From positions 285,057 to 349,056 of the forward strand of contig NZ_FOMR01000003.1 of assembly GCF_900112705.1 (NCBI RefSeq): a stretch of 64,000 nucleotides of DNA. The letters run 5' to 3'. Every line of letters begins with the position of its first letter. Positions within the stretch are counted from its first letter, which is position 1. Both the position numbers and the translations under genes were made by a program. The notes below the pieces were generated by a model. That model saw only the letters and a list, made by a program, of their open reading frames with translations. It did not search any database and was not told where the DNA came from. Source of the stretch: Lentibacillus persicus (GTDB taxonomy: Bacteria > Bacillota > Bacilli > Bacillales > Amphibacillaceae). Of this stretch, positions 9,221-18,722 are shown piece by piece.

Positions 9221-9295
9221 TTAGATAGAATAATCATGCGCGTTCAAAAAGATCATTTTCTTTTCAAACAGCTGCATAAAGGGGAAACCTTCATT

Positions 9296-10990
9296 ATGAC
9301 CTACCAGGCACTATACCGTGTATGGCGGCCCAAGACGTTCGAGGATGTTGTCGGCCAGGCACACATTACCAAAACACTGCAAAATGCGATTGTTCAGGAA
9401 AAGTTTTCACATGCCTATATTTTTTCCGGTCCGCGGGGGACGGGGAAAACAAGTGCTGCGAAAATTTTTGCGAAGACGATTAATTGTGAACATGCCCCTG
9501 TTAAAGAAGCGTGTAATGAATGCGCATCCTGCCGCGGTATCCAAGATGGGTCGATTAATGACATTATTGAAATGGATGCCGCATCGAATACGAGTGTTGA
9601 AGATATCCGGGAAATTCGGGAAAAAGTAAAGTATGCAGCAAGCACTGTTCCTTATAAAGTTTATATTATCGATGAGGTCCACATGATTTCAACAAGCGCG
9701 TTCAATGCGCTTTTGAAAACTCTGGAAGAGCCTCCTCAGCACGTTGTTTTTATTCTGGCAACTACCGAGCCTCACAAAATTCCGCTGACAGTAGCTTCAA
9801 GATGCCAGCGTTTTGACTTTAAACCGATTTCGAACAAATCAATCGTCGAGCGGATGCGGACCGTGATTGAAGCAGAACAAATCGCTGTTTCGGATGAAGC
9901 ATTGGAAACTGTCGCACTTGCAGCAGAAGGCGGTATGCGGGACGCACTCAGTATCCTTGATCAGGCAATATCATACAGTGATGAACAAGTTGAGCTGGAA
10001 GATGTCCTTGCTGTGACAGGTGGTGTGGCACAAGGGATTTTGACCGACGTTGTTCAGGCTATGCATGGCCAGGATGTGCAAAAAGCTTTATCCCTGCTTG
10101 ATGAGTTGATTCAGAATGGGAAAGACCCGGCACGCTTTGTCTACGATTTGATTTATTTTCTGCGTGATCTGTTGCTGTACAAAAGCGCCCCGGCACTTGA
10201 CGATATTCTGGAGCGAGCCATGGTGGATGAGCCGTTCAAACAACTTGCTGAGACGGTCTCCGAGGACTGGATTCAGGGCGCCATCACGCATCTTAACCAG
10301 TGTCAGCAGGAAATTAAATGGACAACAAGCCCCAAAGTATTTATCGAAATTGCAATACTCACGATTACGAGAAAAAATACGCAGCAGGAGGAAACGCAAA
10401 ATGCTGCTGATTCAGAAGCAGTGACAAGGCTTGTCGGCAGACTCGAACAGCTTGAGAAGGAATTGACTGCGTTGAAGGAATCACCTGCAGCAGCACGGCA
10501 GCCAGCAGCTCCGGCAGAACCGAAACGGGCAAAATCACGAACGGCAAAAAACAGTTATAATATCCCTTATGACAAAATTCGGAGCGTACTTGATACCGCC
10601 GAACGGCCGATGCTTAAAGAAGTGCAGTCACAATGGGCTTCATTTTTAACTAAACTTAAATCGACAAGCGCCCCGGCACATGCTACAATACAGGACAGCA
10701 AACCTGCCGCAGCATCAGAGGATGCGTTAGTCGTCCAATTTAAATATGAAATTCATTGTTCGCTCTTCCTGGACAATCGGGAGACAGTGGAGTCGGTGCT
10801 GACAAGTGTGAGCGGCCGTAATTGGACGATTATCCCGATACCTGCAAAGGATTGGCAGGAGTTGCGTAACGAGTATATAAACAAGCAGGACCATTCTGAA
10901 CAGCAAGAAAGCGGTCAGAAAGAGGATCCGCTGGTGGAAGAAGCGCGAAAACTGGTTGGCGATGAACTGCTGGAAATACACGAAGAATAG
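9296..10990 (+). CDS. dnaX: DNA polymerase III subunit gamma/tau (clamp loader ATPase)
   Basis: The 564-residue AAA+ clamp-loader motor opens the beta sliding clamp and loads it on primed DNA. Walker A GPRGTGKT is at 45-52, the zinc ligands are Cys64, Cys73, Cys76 and Cys79, and Walker B IIDEVH is at 124-129. A coiled, charged region after about residue 375 leads to the tau-type C-terminal domain. The ATG at 9296 gives the family N-terminus MTYQALYRVWRP after AAAGGGG; a longer upstream frame runs through the promoter and is rejected. A slippery A-run (10372-10378) lies exactly at the end of domain III; see findings. Followed by ebfC and recR as in other Firmicutes. Confidence 0.96.
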   Translation: MTYQALYRVWRPKTFEDVVGQAHITKTLQNAIVQEKFSHAYIFSGPRGTGKTSAAKIFAKTINCEHAPVKEACNECASCRGIQDGSINDIIEMDAASNTSVEDIREIREKVKYAASTVPYKVYIIDEVHMISTSAFNALLKTLEEPPQHVVFILATTEPHKIPLTVASRCQRFDFKPISNKSIVERMRTVIEAEQIAVSDEALETVALAAEGGMRDALSILDQAISYSDEQVELEDVLAVTGGVAQGILTDVVQAMHGQDVQKALSLLDELIQNGKDPARFVYDLIYFLRDLLLYKSAPALDDILERAMVDEPFKQLAETVSEDWIQGAITHLNQCQQEIKWTTSPKVFIEIAILTITRKNTQQEETQNAADSEAVTRLVGRLEQLEKELTALKESPAAARQPAAPAEPKRAKSRTAKNSYNIPYDKIRSVLDTAERPMLKEVQSQWASFLTKLKSTSAPAHATIQDSKPAAASEDALVVQFKYEIHCSLFLDNRETVESVLTSVSGRNWTIIPIPAKDWQELRNEYINKQDHSEQQESGQKEDPLVEEARKLVGDELLEIHEE

Positions 10991-11014
10991 ATTACGTTTT
11001 AGGAGGCGTTTTTT

Positions 11015-11335
11015 ATGAAAGGCAATATGAATAACATGATGAAGCAAATGCAGAAGATGCAGAAAAAAATGATGAAAGCTCAGGAAGAACTGCATGAAAT
11101 GACATTCGAAGCGTCAGCTGGAGGCGGCATGGTAACCGTCGTTGCAAATGGTAAAAAAGAAATTACGGATGTGCAGATTTCAGAAGAAGTCGTAGATCCA
11201 GATGACGTTGATATGCTGCAAGACCTTGTTTTGGCTGCTACAAATGATGTCATTAAACAAATTGAAGATAAAACAAATGATACAATGGGAGAATTTACAA
11301 AAGGGATGAATCTGCCTGGAGGCGGCATGTTTTAA
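11015..11335 (+). CDS. ebfC: Nucleoid-associated protein, YbaB/EbfC family
   Basis: A 106-residue small DNA-binding protein (B. subtilis YaaK). The N-terminus is rich in Met, Gln and Lys ([19 protein letters not shown]) and forms the family helix; the core [17 protein letters not shown] is diagnostic. Homologues bind DNA as tweezer-like dimers and are almost always found between dnaX and recR, as here. AGGAGGCG precedes the ATG. It is probably co-transcribed with dnaX and recR. Confidence 0.95.
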   Translation: MKGNMNNMMKQMQKMQKKMMKAQEELHEMTFEASAGGGMVTVVANGKKEITDVQISEEVVDPDDVDMLQDLVLAATNDVIKQIEDKTNDTMGEFTKGMNLPGGGMF

Positions 11336-11435
11336 TTCCCGATCAAAAAATAAAGAAAGACCTTGTATGAAAAACATCGGCACGCGCTGGAACGAGGCGA
11401 ATGCCGAGTTTTTCTAATGGGAGGCATAATAACAG

Positions 11436-12032
11436 ATGTATTATCCGGAACCGATTTCCAAATTGATTGACAGTTTTACAAAATTGCCAGGAATCGGTCC
11501 TAAGACGGCAGTCCGACTGGCATTCTATGTTTTAAATATGAATGACGACGACGTTATGGAGTTTGCCAAGTCACTGGTAAACGCAAAGCGTGAATTGACA
11601 CACTGTTCAACATGCGGTCATATCACCGACCAGGATCCGTGTGCGATTTGTCAGGATACTTCAAGGGACAGTTCAATTATCTGTGTGGTACAGGACCCAA
11701 AAGACGTTATCGCTATGGAGAAAATGAAAGAATACAATGGGAAATATCACGTCCTGCATGGTGCCATTTCTCCTATGGATGGGATAGGCCCAGAGGATAT
11801 CAATGTGCCTGATTTAATAAACCGTTTAAAAGATGAAGGTGTCGAAGAACTCATTTTGGCTACAAACCCTAATATTGAAGGCGAAGCTACCGCTATGTAC
11901 ATTTCCCGGCTGGTAAAACCATCGGGGATTAAGACAAGCCGGATTGCACATGGTTTGCCGGTTGGCGGCGATTTAGAATATGCAGATGAAGTAACCCTCT
12001 CAAAAGCCCTGGAAGGCAGAAGAGATCTTTAA
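11436..12032 (+). CDS. recR: Recombination mediator RecR
   Basis: A 198-residue protein of the RecFOR pathway that helps load RecA on gapped DNA. It has an N-terminal helix-hairpin-helix ([14 protein letters not shown]), a Cys4 zinc finger ([16 protein letters not shown], near 57-72) and a Toprim domain ([14 protein letters not shown] onward). Length equals B. subtilis RecR. GGAGG is placed correctly before the ATG. The stop codon overlaps the first bases of a structured repeat (12031), so the mRNA 3' end probably carries that element. Confidence 0.96.
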   Translation: MYYPEPISKLIDSFTKLPGIGPKTAVRLAFYVLNMNDDDVMEFAKSLVNAKRELTHCSTCGHITDQDPCAICQDTSRDSSIICVVQDPKDVIAMEKMKEYNGKYHVLHGAISPMDGIGPEDINVPDLINRLKDEGVEELILATNPNIEGEATAMYISRLVKPSGIKTSRIAHGLPVGGDLEYADEVTLSKALEGRRDL

Positions 12033-12358
12033 AGTGAATCTTCAATCAGTGGGGGTTTTTCCCACTGATTGTTAGATGAACGAATCGGACATTTACTGGC
12101 AGTTGATCCCCCACCTAATCTTCATCGTATACGCTAACATTTGAGGTGGGGATCTTACTGCCAGTTACATGCGGGATAAAGTGAATCTTCAATCAGTGGG
12201 AGTTTTTCCCACTGATTGAAGGGGAACAAAGGCTAAGTTCGCAACGTCCTGTTGCAACGCCTTTGTGACCTGCATCGTGCAGGCCCGAACGAATCGGACA
12301 TTTATGGACAGTTAGCCGCCGTTCTTTGGCGGGTTACTGCCCATTACATGCGGGATAA
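12031..12358 (+). repeat. Structured intergenic repeat family A, two tandem copies (A1, A2)
   Basis: Two units start with AAAGTGAATCTTCAATCAGT (12031 and 12178) and end with TTACATGCGGGATAA. Each has a hairpin CAATCAGTGGG/CCCACTGATTG. Each also has a second hairpin: in A1 CTGGCAGT plus ATCCCCCACCT with AGGTGGGGAT plus ACTGCCAG; in A2 the shorter GGACAGTTAGCCGCC with GGCGGGTTACTGCCC. A2 carries extra hairpins ACAAAGGC/GCCTTTGT and CCTGCA/TGCAGG. No protein frame is present. This fills the gap between recR and yaaL. Confidence 0.8.
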
Positions 12359-12376
12359 AAAGAGATAGGAGAAAAT

Positions 12377-12595
12377 ATGGGGAAAAAAAAGAGAAAGCGG
12401 GAAGTGGACAAGCAGCTATTAGATTCACTTTTCGCCATCGAATATGAATGGAAGCAAATTCAATCAATTTTGAATAAAAGCATCGAATCGACAGAAGATG
12501 GGTTTTATAAAGAGAATCTTGCTCGAGCTAAGTACTTGTATTTACTCAAGGAAGCCAAACATCGAAAAATCAGGGCCACGCGGTTTTATCAATAG
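12377..12595 (+). CDS. yaaL: YaaL family protein (DUF2508)
   Basis: A 72-residue basic, helical protein of unknown function. MGKKKRKREVDKQLLDSL and the tail LLKEAKHRKIRATRFYQ are typical of the YaaL family found between recR and bofA in Bacillaceae. TAGGAGAAA lies before the ATG. No membrane segment or known motif is visible, so no function is assigned. Confidence 0.85.
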   Translation: MGKKKRKREVDKQLLDSLFAIEYEWKQIQSILNKSIESTEDGFYKENLARAKYLYLLKEAKHRKIRATRFYQ

Positions 12596-12667
12596 ATCTT
12601 AGTTCTTTTTCCGTTTTCCTTTTCATAAATAAATAGAAAGGGACAAGGGAAAGGAGTGCTATGTTCG

Positions 12668-12931
12668 TTGAGTTCAACACTGGTTATTTCGATTATGGTC
12701 GTGTTAATCGTCATTCTATTATTTGTAGGGGCTCCTGTTAAACCAATGCGGTTTATTGCCAATAGTACCGTTAAATTGGGAATCGGAATCTTACTTTTAT
12801 TTTTTCTGAACGTGTTTGGGGGAGCCGTCGGTCTGCATATACCAATCAACCTGTTCACAGTAATTGTATCCGGTTTTTTAGGTATATTTGGCTTGGGCTC
12901 GCTTGCTGCTATTCATTTATTTATTCTGTAG
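12668..12931 (+). CDS. bofA: Inhibitor of pro-sigma-K processing BofA
   Basis: An 87-residue integral membrane protein with hydrophobic segments at about 2-20 and 30-50 and the conserved core LFFLNVFGGAVGLHIPIN. In B. subtilis BofA holds the SpoIVFB protease inactive in the outer forespore membrane until the forespore signal arrives. The start chosen is TTG at 12668, 11 bases after AAAGGAG, giving 87 residues as in B. subtilis; GTG at 12656 sits inside the ribosome site and is unlikely. Position after yaaL is conserved; no rRNA operon follows, unlike B. subtilis. Confidence 0.88.
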   Translation: MSSTLVISIMVVLIVILLFVGAPVKPMRFIANSTVKLGIGILLLFFLNVFGGAVGLHIPINLFTVIVSGFLGIFGLGSLAAIHLFIL

Positions 12932-13047
12932 TTGAAAAATCGTTCCAGGCCCCATCTTTTTAAAAGTGTAAAGAGATAAGCTATTGAAGCATATACTTTT
13001 ATTGAGAAGCGGTTATAAAAAAGTTTAAAAGATAACCAGTTTTGCGT

Positions 13048-13077
13048 GTATAAATTTCGTTAGATTAGGAGATACTA
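13048..13077 (+). promoter_or_regulatory. Possible forespore (SigF/SigG) promoter of csfB
   Basis: GTATA (13048-13052) and GGAGATACTA (13068-13077) are about 15 bases apart, a fair match to forespore sigma promoters. csfB is known in B. subtilis to be forespore expressed; the assignment here is by pattern only. Confidence 0.4.
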
Positions 13078-13096
13078 AGCTAACGGAGGTGGGGAC

Positions 13097-13288
13097 ATGG
13101 AACAAAAAATAATGATGGAACGTTGCGGAATTTGTGAGGAAGAAAAAGAACGCGGAATCCATTTATACAAACTATTTATTTGCTGTGAATGTGAAAAAAA
13201 TATGATTCACACTGAGCCGCGGGAAGAAAAATACCGTTATTATTTGCAAAAATTAAAGAATATGAATCAGCCAACACTATATTCCTAG
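13097..13288 (+). CDS. csfB: Anti-sigma factor CsfB (Gin)
   Basis: A 63-residue zinc-binding protein. Two Cys pairs (C-G-I-C near 12-15 and C-C-E-C near 34-37) and the motif ERGIHLYKLFICCEC match the Gin family; the tail KLKNMNQPTLYS is also conserved. In B. subtilis Gin binds SigG in the forespore and SigE in the mother cell and keeps them off until the right stage. A perfect GGAGGTGG ribosome site precedes the ATG, and a terminator follows, so it is probably a single-gene unit. Confidence 0.9.
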   Translation: MEQKIMMERCGICEEEKERGIHLYKLFICCECEKNMIHTEPREEKYRYYLQKLKNMNQPTLYS

Positions 13289-13296
13289 TCATTCAG

Positions 13297-13332
13297 AGTC
13301 CGCTGTGTAAAAGTTTGCAGCGGTCTTTTTTA
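13297..13332 (+). terminator. Intrinsic terminator of csfB
   Basis: GTCCGCTG pairs with CAGCGGTC around a short loop and is followed by six T. Confidence 0.8.
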
Positions 13333-13379
13333 ATGCATTAACATACAAGTAGATTAACCGTAAAGAGGGTGGGAAAGGT

Positions 13380-14798
13380 ATGAGCCGGAATCAGAAAAAC
13401 ACACCTTTATATACCATGTTAGAAAATTTTACAGCCAGCCGCCCTGTTTCATTCCATGTTCCTGGGCATAAAAACGGGAACATAATTCCGTCTCAGGGAA
13501 AGGAAGCATTCAAATCTCTTCTACAGTTGGATTTGACAGAACTATCCGGTCTGGATGATTTGCATGCACCCCATGGCGTCATCAAAGACGCACAGGAGCT
13601 GACTGCCGAGCTGTTTGAAGCGGACGCCAGTTACTTTTTAATTGGCGGCAGCACCAGTGGTAATTTGGCAATGATCTTATCGGTTTGTTCACCAGGAGAT
13701 GAGATGATTGTCCAGCGAAATAGTCATAAGTCAATTTTTAACGGACTGGAATTGGCTGGCGCAAAGCCTGTCTTTGTTGCCCCTGAATTCGATGAGGCTG
13801 TTCATCGTTATACAGCCCCCGGTAAGGACTCGATTAAACGGGCGTTGGACAGGCATCCGAGGGCTAAAGGTGTGGTCCTCACCTATCCGGATTATTTTGG
13901 GAGAACTTACGGATTAAACGAAATGATTCAACTCATTCATGAATATAATATACCAGTGCTGGTGGATGAAGCGCATGGCATCCATTTTTTCTTGGACGAT
14001 TCTTTCCCGGAAGCAGCACTTGCGATGGGGGCGGATGCGGTAGTACAATCAGCACACAAAATGGCACCGGCCATGACGATGGGGGCATTTTTGCATACAC
14101 AATCAGAACGCATGTCAAGCAGCCGGATTGCGCGTTATCTTCAGATGGTGCAGTCAAGCAGTCCATCATATCCGATTATGGCTTCCTTGGATTTGGCACG
14201 TTCGTTTCTGGCACACTTGACCTCTACCGATTTGCGACGCATACTGAATAGCGCTGAAGAAGTTCGTGACATACTGAAAAAAGGTGACTTGTGGCATATC
14301 GTGCCGGGGGATGATCCACTTAAAATAACACTTCAGGCAAAATTGGGCGTTCCGGCTGAGACAATAGCCGGATTGTTTGAACAGGAAGGTATTTACCCGG
14401 AGCTTGCAACGCATAATCAGCTATTGCTGGTGCATGGCCTGGCCCCTTTTAATCAAATGAAACGACTGGAAAAAGCAGTCGGCCGCATCAATGCACAATT
14501 AAAAAATATCCCGAATCATGATATAATAGATACAAACAATCTTTTTAAAGAACGTATCACTGAACTTGAATTGGATTATTTTACGATGAATCAGCGCAAT
14601 TCGATCCAGGTTCCTTTAAGAAAAGCGGAAAACTGTATAGCAGCAGAAGCTGTCATACCTTATCCGCCCGGCATACCATTCGTGTTGAAGGGTGAGCAGA
14701 TTACCCGCAATCATATTGAAATCATTGAACAGTTCATGCAGCAGGGTGTAACAATCCAGCATAGAGATATAGAAGAAGGAATAAGCGTTTTTTGTTAA
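13380..14798 (+). CDS. yaaO: Orn/Lys/Arg decarboxylase family PLP enzyme (YaaO)
   Basis: A 472-residue fold type I PLP enzyme of the group III decarboxylase family (SpeA/YaaO type). The Schiff-base lysine is in QSAHKMAPAMTMGAF (near 228-242), preceded by DEAHGIHF, where the Asp contacts the pyridine nitrogen. The N-terminal FHVPGHKNG is diagnostic. Relatives decarboxylate arginine, lysine or ornithine in polyamine synthesis, but which of these YaaO uses is not settled by sequence. The gene begins the run to tmk with 13 bases between them. xpaC and yaaN, which precede yaaO in B. subtilis, are missing here. Confidence 0.9.
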   Translation: MSRNQKNTPLYTMLENFTASRPVSFHVPGHKNGNIIPSQGKEAFKSLLQLDLTELSGLDDLHAPHGVIKDAQELTAELFEADASYFLIGGSTSGNLAMILSVCSPGDEMIVQRNSHKSIFNGLELAGAKPVFVAPEFDEAVHRYTAPGKDSIKRALDRHPRAKGVVLTYPDYFGRTYGLNEMIQLIHEYNIPVLVDEAHGIHFFLDDSFPEAALAMGADAVVQSAHKMAPAMTMGAFLHTQSERMSSSRIARYLQMVQSSSPSYPIMASLDLARSFLAHLTSTDLRRILNSAEEVRDILKKGDLWHIVPGDDPLKITLQAKLGVPAETIAGLFEQEGIYPELATHNQLLLVHGLAPFNQMKRLEKAVGRINAQLKNIPNHDIIDTNNLFKERITELELDYFTMNQRNSIQVPLRKAENCIAAEAVIPYPPGIPFVLKGEQITRNHIEIIEQFMQQGVTIQHRDIEEGISVFC

Positions 14799-14811
14799 AG
14801 GAGTAAGCGCC

Positions 14812-15788
<977 letters not shown>

Positions 15789-15861
15789 AAGCTGTTAAAA
15801 AGCAGCAGCCGGGTTAACGCTGCTTGGCACAGTATCAGCAGAAGGAAGGGGGACTGGCCTG

Positions 15862-16302
15862 ATGAAGATTAATCCGAAATTACAATCACAGATTGATACA
15901 ACAAATAAAGCGCAGCGTGCTCCTGCAGAGAGCCGCTCACCATTTAAAGAAATGGTCCAGTCCCAGACACTTCAATTAAAGCAGCAGGAAATCCGTCAAC
16001 TGATGAAGAATATTGCGATACAAGGGGATAAGCTTGCGCGTTACCGGTCTGCCCGGGATTTAATTAAATTTAAGCGAATGATAAAGCATTTTTTGCAGGA
16101 AACCGTACCGAATGGATTCGCATTGCAAAAATCTCATAATTATAGAATGGACGGGGGAAGTCAAAAGTTGACCATCCTCAGACAAGTGGATGATAAACTT
16201 GCTGAGTTAACGGAAGAGATCATGAACGAAGAAAGAAAAACCGTGGATTTATTAGGCCTTATCGGGGAAATCAAAGGTCTTTTAGTTAATTTATATACAT
16301 AG
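15862..16302 (+). CDS. yaaR: YaaR family protein (DUF327)
   Basis: A 146-residue helical, basic protein of the YaaR/DUF327 family. The central FKRMIKHFLQETVPNGFALQ and the C-terminal LLGLIGEIKGLLVNLYT are conserved. Function unknown; it is always found between darA and holB in Bacillaceae. GGAAGGGGG precedes the ATG. No membrane segment or catalytic motif is visible. Confidence 0.85.
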   Translation: MKINPKLQSQIDTTNKAQRAPAESRSPFKEMVQSQTLQLKQQEIRQLMKNIAIQGDKLARYRSARDLIKFKRMIKHFLQETVPNGFALQKSHNYRMDGGSQKLTILRQVDDKLAELTEEIMNEERKTVDLLGLIGEIKGLLVNLYT

Positions 16303-16319
16303 TCAAAAGAGGGAAACGA

Positions 16320-17309
16320 ATGAAAACATGGTCTGAAACAGCGGAAGTCCAGCCATTGGCAAGCAGAATCATTACGAACAGTATTCAAAAAGACCGGCTT
16401 TCCCATGCATACTTGCTCCAGGGCGAGCGTGGAACAGGAAAAGAAGCTGTTGCTTTATTATTGGCAAAGTCTCTTTTTTGCACGAAAAGATCCGGGGTGG
16501 AGCCTTGTCAGGAATGCCGTGATTGCAATCGGATTGAGTCGGGCAACCATCCTGACATGCATTGGATTGAGCCCGATGGCCAATCGATTCGAAAAGAGCA
16601 GATTGAATATCTGCAAAAAGAATTCAGCTACTCAGGTCTGGAGTCCGATCAGAAAGTGTATGTCATTAAAAGTGCAGAAACGATGACTGCCAACGCCTCA
16701 AACCGTCTGTTAAAGTTTTTGGAGGAACCTTCCAAAAAAGCAACCGCCATCTTGATGACTGAAAACAGCTCCTCTATTCTCCCGACAATTCGTTCGCGTT
16801 GTCAGATGATTGATTTTAAGCCTCTTAACCCGCAAGCATTTCAGCAGCAATTGGTTGAGCATGATGTGTCTCGTTCAAATGCTGTCTTAATAAGTGCCTT
16901 AACCAATAACCTGGATGAAGCAATCGCCTGGAGTACTGATGATTGGTTTGCGCAAGCGCGAAAATTAATGGTACAATTAATAGAAACGTTTTCGTCAAAT
17001 CAAAACGACGTTTTTTTATTTATACATCAGAAATGGCTGCCGCATTTCAAAGAACGAACACAGCAGGAACAAGGGTTGGATTTACTGCTGCTCGGCTTTA
17101 AAGATATACTTTTTTATCATTTAGGCAAGACGAAAGATTTGGTCGTTTTTGAGCAAAATGATACAAGGATTGAAAACCTGGTGATGTTCTTCTCACAGGA
17201 AAAATTACTGGACAACTTAAATAAGCTGCTTGATGCCAAACGAAAACTCAAGCAAAATGTTAACCCGACACTTGTGATGGAGGAACTCATCATTCAAATA
17301 CAGGGGTGA
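16320..17309 (+). CDS. holB: DNA polymerase III subunit delta'
   Basis: A 329-residue clamp-loader subunit. It keeps an AAA+ fold with a P-loop-like GERGTGKEA near 33-41, Cys ligands (C..CRDC region near 58-72) and the SRC motif IRSRCQMIDF. Delta' joins the DnaX subunits and delta to form the pentameric loader. The gene is 17 bases from yaaR and 4 bases from ricT, so co-transcribed and perhaps coupled. Confidence 0.94.
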   Translation: MKTWSETAEVQPLASRIITNSIQKDRLSHAYLLQGERGTGKEAVALLLAKSLFCTKRSGVEPCQECRDCNRIESGNHPDMHWIEPDGQSIRKEQIEYLQKEFSYSGLESDQKVYVIKSAETMTANASNRLLKFLEEPSKKATAILMTENSSSILPTIRSRCQMIDFKPLNPQAFQQQLVEHDVSRSNAVLISALTNNLDEAIAWSTDDWFAQARKLMVQLIETFSSNQNDVFLFIHQKWLPHFKERTQQEQGLDLLLLGFKDILFYHLGKTKDLVVFEQNDTRIENLVMFFSQEKLLDNLNKLLDAKRKLKQNVNPTLVMEELIIQIQG

Positions 17310-17313
17310 GAAA

Positions 17314-18141
17314 ATGGTAGAAGTAGTAGGAATCCGTTTTAAAAAGGCGGGTAAAATATATTATTTTGATCCAGGCAATAATAATATCGCACGCGATGAT
17401 TATGTTGTTGTGGAAACAGTACGCGGCGTTGAGTTCGGCAAGGCTGTCATTACAGAGCGACAGGTGGATGAGGAAGATGTTGTGCTTCCGCTTAAAAAAG
17501 TCATTCGTGTGGCAAACGAACAAGACAAACGCACAGTTGTTGAAAATCACGATCTTGCTGAGAAGGCTTTGGCAGCGGGTACCGAGAAAATACACGAACA
17601 CCAGCTGGATATGAATCTGGTCGAAGTTGAATATACATTTGATCGCAATAAAATCATCTTTTACTTCACAGCAGAAGGCCGAGTGGACTTTCGCAACCTG
17701 GTCAAAGATCTTGCTGCAGCATTTAAAACCCGGATTGAACTGAGACAAATTGGTGTGCGCGATGAAGCCAAAATACTGGGCGGAATTGGACCATGCGGCA
17801 GAATGCTTTGCTGTTCAACATTCCTGGGTGACTTTGAGCCCGTTTCAATAAAAATGGCAAAAGACCAGAATTTATCATTGAACCCCGCGAAAATCTCCGG
17901 ATTGTGCGGCCGTCTTATGTGTTGCCTGAAATACGAAAATGATGATTATGAAACAGCTAAACGCGAACTGCCGGATATTGGTGAAAAGGTTAAAACGCCA
18001 TATGGTGAAGGTAAAGTATCGGGTTTAAACATTTTGGAGCGGGTGATTCATATTCAACTCCCTGAAAATGAACGGGAGATTGAATATACATTGGATGAAA
18101 TGATTGATAAGGGGATTATCACTGCACAAGCCACAGAATAG
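17314..18141 (+). CDS. ricT: RicT (YaaT), Fe-S protein of the Y-complex
   Basis: A 275-residue PSP1-domain protein. The Cys-rich motifs GPCGRMLCC (near 166-174) and LCGRLMCCLKYE (near 196-207) are the Fe-S cluster ligands of RicT. In B. subtilis RicT works with RicA and RicF to stimulate RNase Y maturation of mRNAs and to affect Spo0A phosphorylation and biofilm formation. It follows holB by 4 bases and precedes yabA, as in the reference order. Confidence 0.93.
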   Translation: MVEVVGIRFKKAGKIYYFDPGNNNIARDDYVVVETVRGVEFGKAVITERQVDEEDVVLPLKKVIRVANEQDKRTVVENHDLAEKALAAGTEKIHEHQLDMNLVEVEYTFDRNKIIFYFTAEGRVDFRNLVKDLAAAFKTRIELRQIGVRDEAKILGGIGPCGRMLCCSTFLGDFEPVSIKMAKDQNLSLNPAKISGLCGRLMCCLKYENDDYETAKRELPDIGEKVKTPYGEGKVSGLNILERVIHIQLPENEREIEYTLDEMIDKGIITAQATE

Positions 18142-18155
18142 TGGGGTGAACAAGC

Positions 18156-18500
18156 GTGTCAAAACGAGAGATTTTCGACCAGGTTTCGGATATGGAAAGC
18201 CAAATTGGTGAACTGTACGAACAACTTGGCGATTTGAAAGGTAAATTAAGCAGTCTTTTAGAGGAAAAGCATCGCCTGGAAATGGAAAACCACCATTTGC
18301 GCAGCCGTTTGGAGCAGGCAGATGACGATTTTAAAGAAAATAGAGCAGTAAATGCAACCAGCAATATACCCGGTGAAGGTTATGATAACTTGGCTCGGCT
18401 ATATGAAGAAGGATTTCATATTTGCAATATCCATTTTGGCACGCCAAGACAGGAAGAAGATTGTTTGTTTTGTCTGGAATTTCTTAACAAAACGAAATAA
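18156..18500 (+). CDS. yabA: Replication initiation control protein YabA
   Basis: A 114-residue protein with an N-terminal leucine-rich coiled coil (about 1-60) and a C-terminal zinc domain with ligands in HICNIHFG and [11 protein letters not shown]. YabA binds DnaA and DnaN and limits re-initiation at oriC. Start is GTG at 18156 with GGGGTGA upstream. A repeat element follows directly, so the operon from tmk may end here. Confidence 0.93.
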   Translation: MSKREIFDQVSDMESQIGELYEQLGDLKGKLSSLLEEKHRLEMENHHLRSRLEQADDDFKENRAVNATSNIPGEGYDNLARLYEEGFHICNIHFGTPRQEEDCLFCLEFLNKTK

Positions 18501-18510
18501 TGTAAACAAT

Positions 18511-18690
18511 AGAGACTGGGATACAACCTATATATCAACGTTAATGACGAACTATAAGTAGGGTTAGCGCTTCGGAGGCTCACCAGCCGCCCGCGGAAAG
18601 CGTAGCATCTTTCCGCAGCGGCGTCCCCCGCCTTCCTTACTGATTATAGTTCGTCTTTTCTCTAACTATAAAAACTTTTGTCCCAGCCCC
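18511..18690. repeat. Palindromic intergenic element, copy B2 (nested inverted repeats)
   Basis: Outer arms CTGGGATACAA (18516) and TTTTGTCCCAG (18676-18686) and inner arms GACGAACTATAA (18547) and TTATAGTTCGTC (18644-18655) enclose the GC-rich core AGCCGCCCGCGGAAAGCGTA. The same nested plan, with different inner arms, occurs at 49649-49786. No coding frame is present. It resembles a MITE; no target duplication was identified with confidence. Confidence 0.75.
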
Positions 18691-18722
18691 TTTAATTTAA
18701 TCAGATAGGATGGAAGACGGAC

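Noticed and set aside
10088..10399. Antisense 103-codon frame within dnaX
   Set aside because: Shadow of the dnaX reading frame; no ribosome site, and its composition follows the reverse strand of a coding gene.
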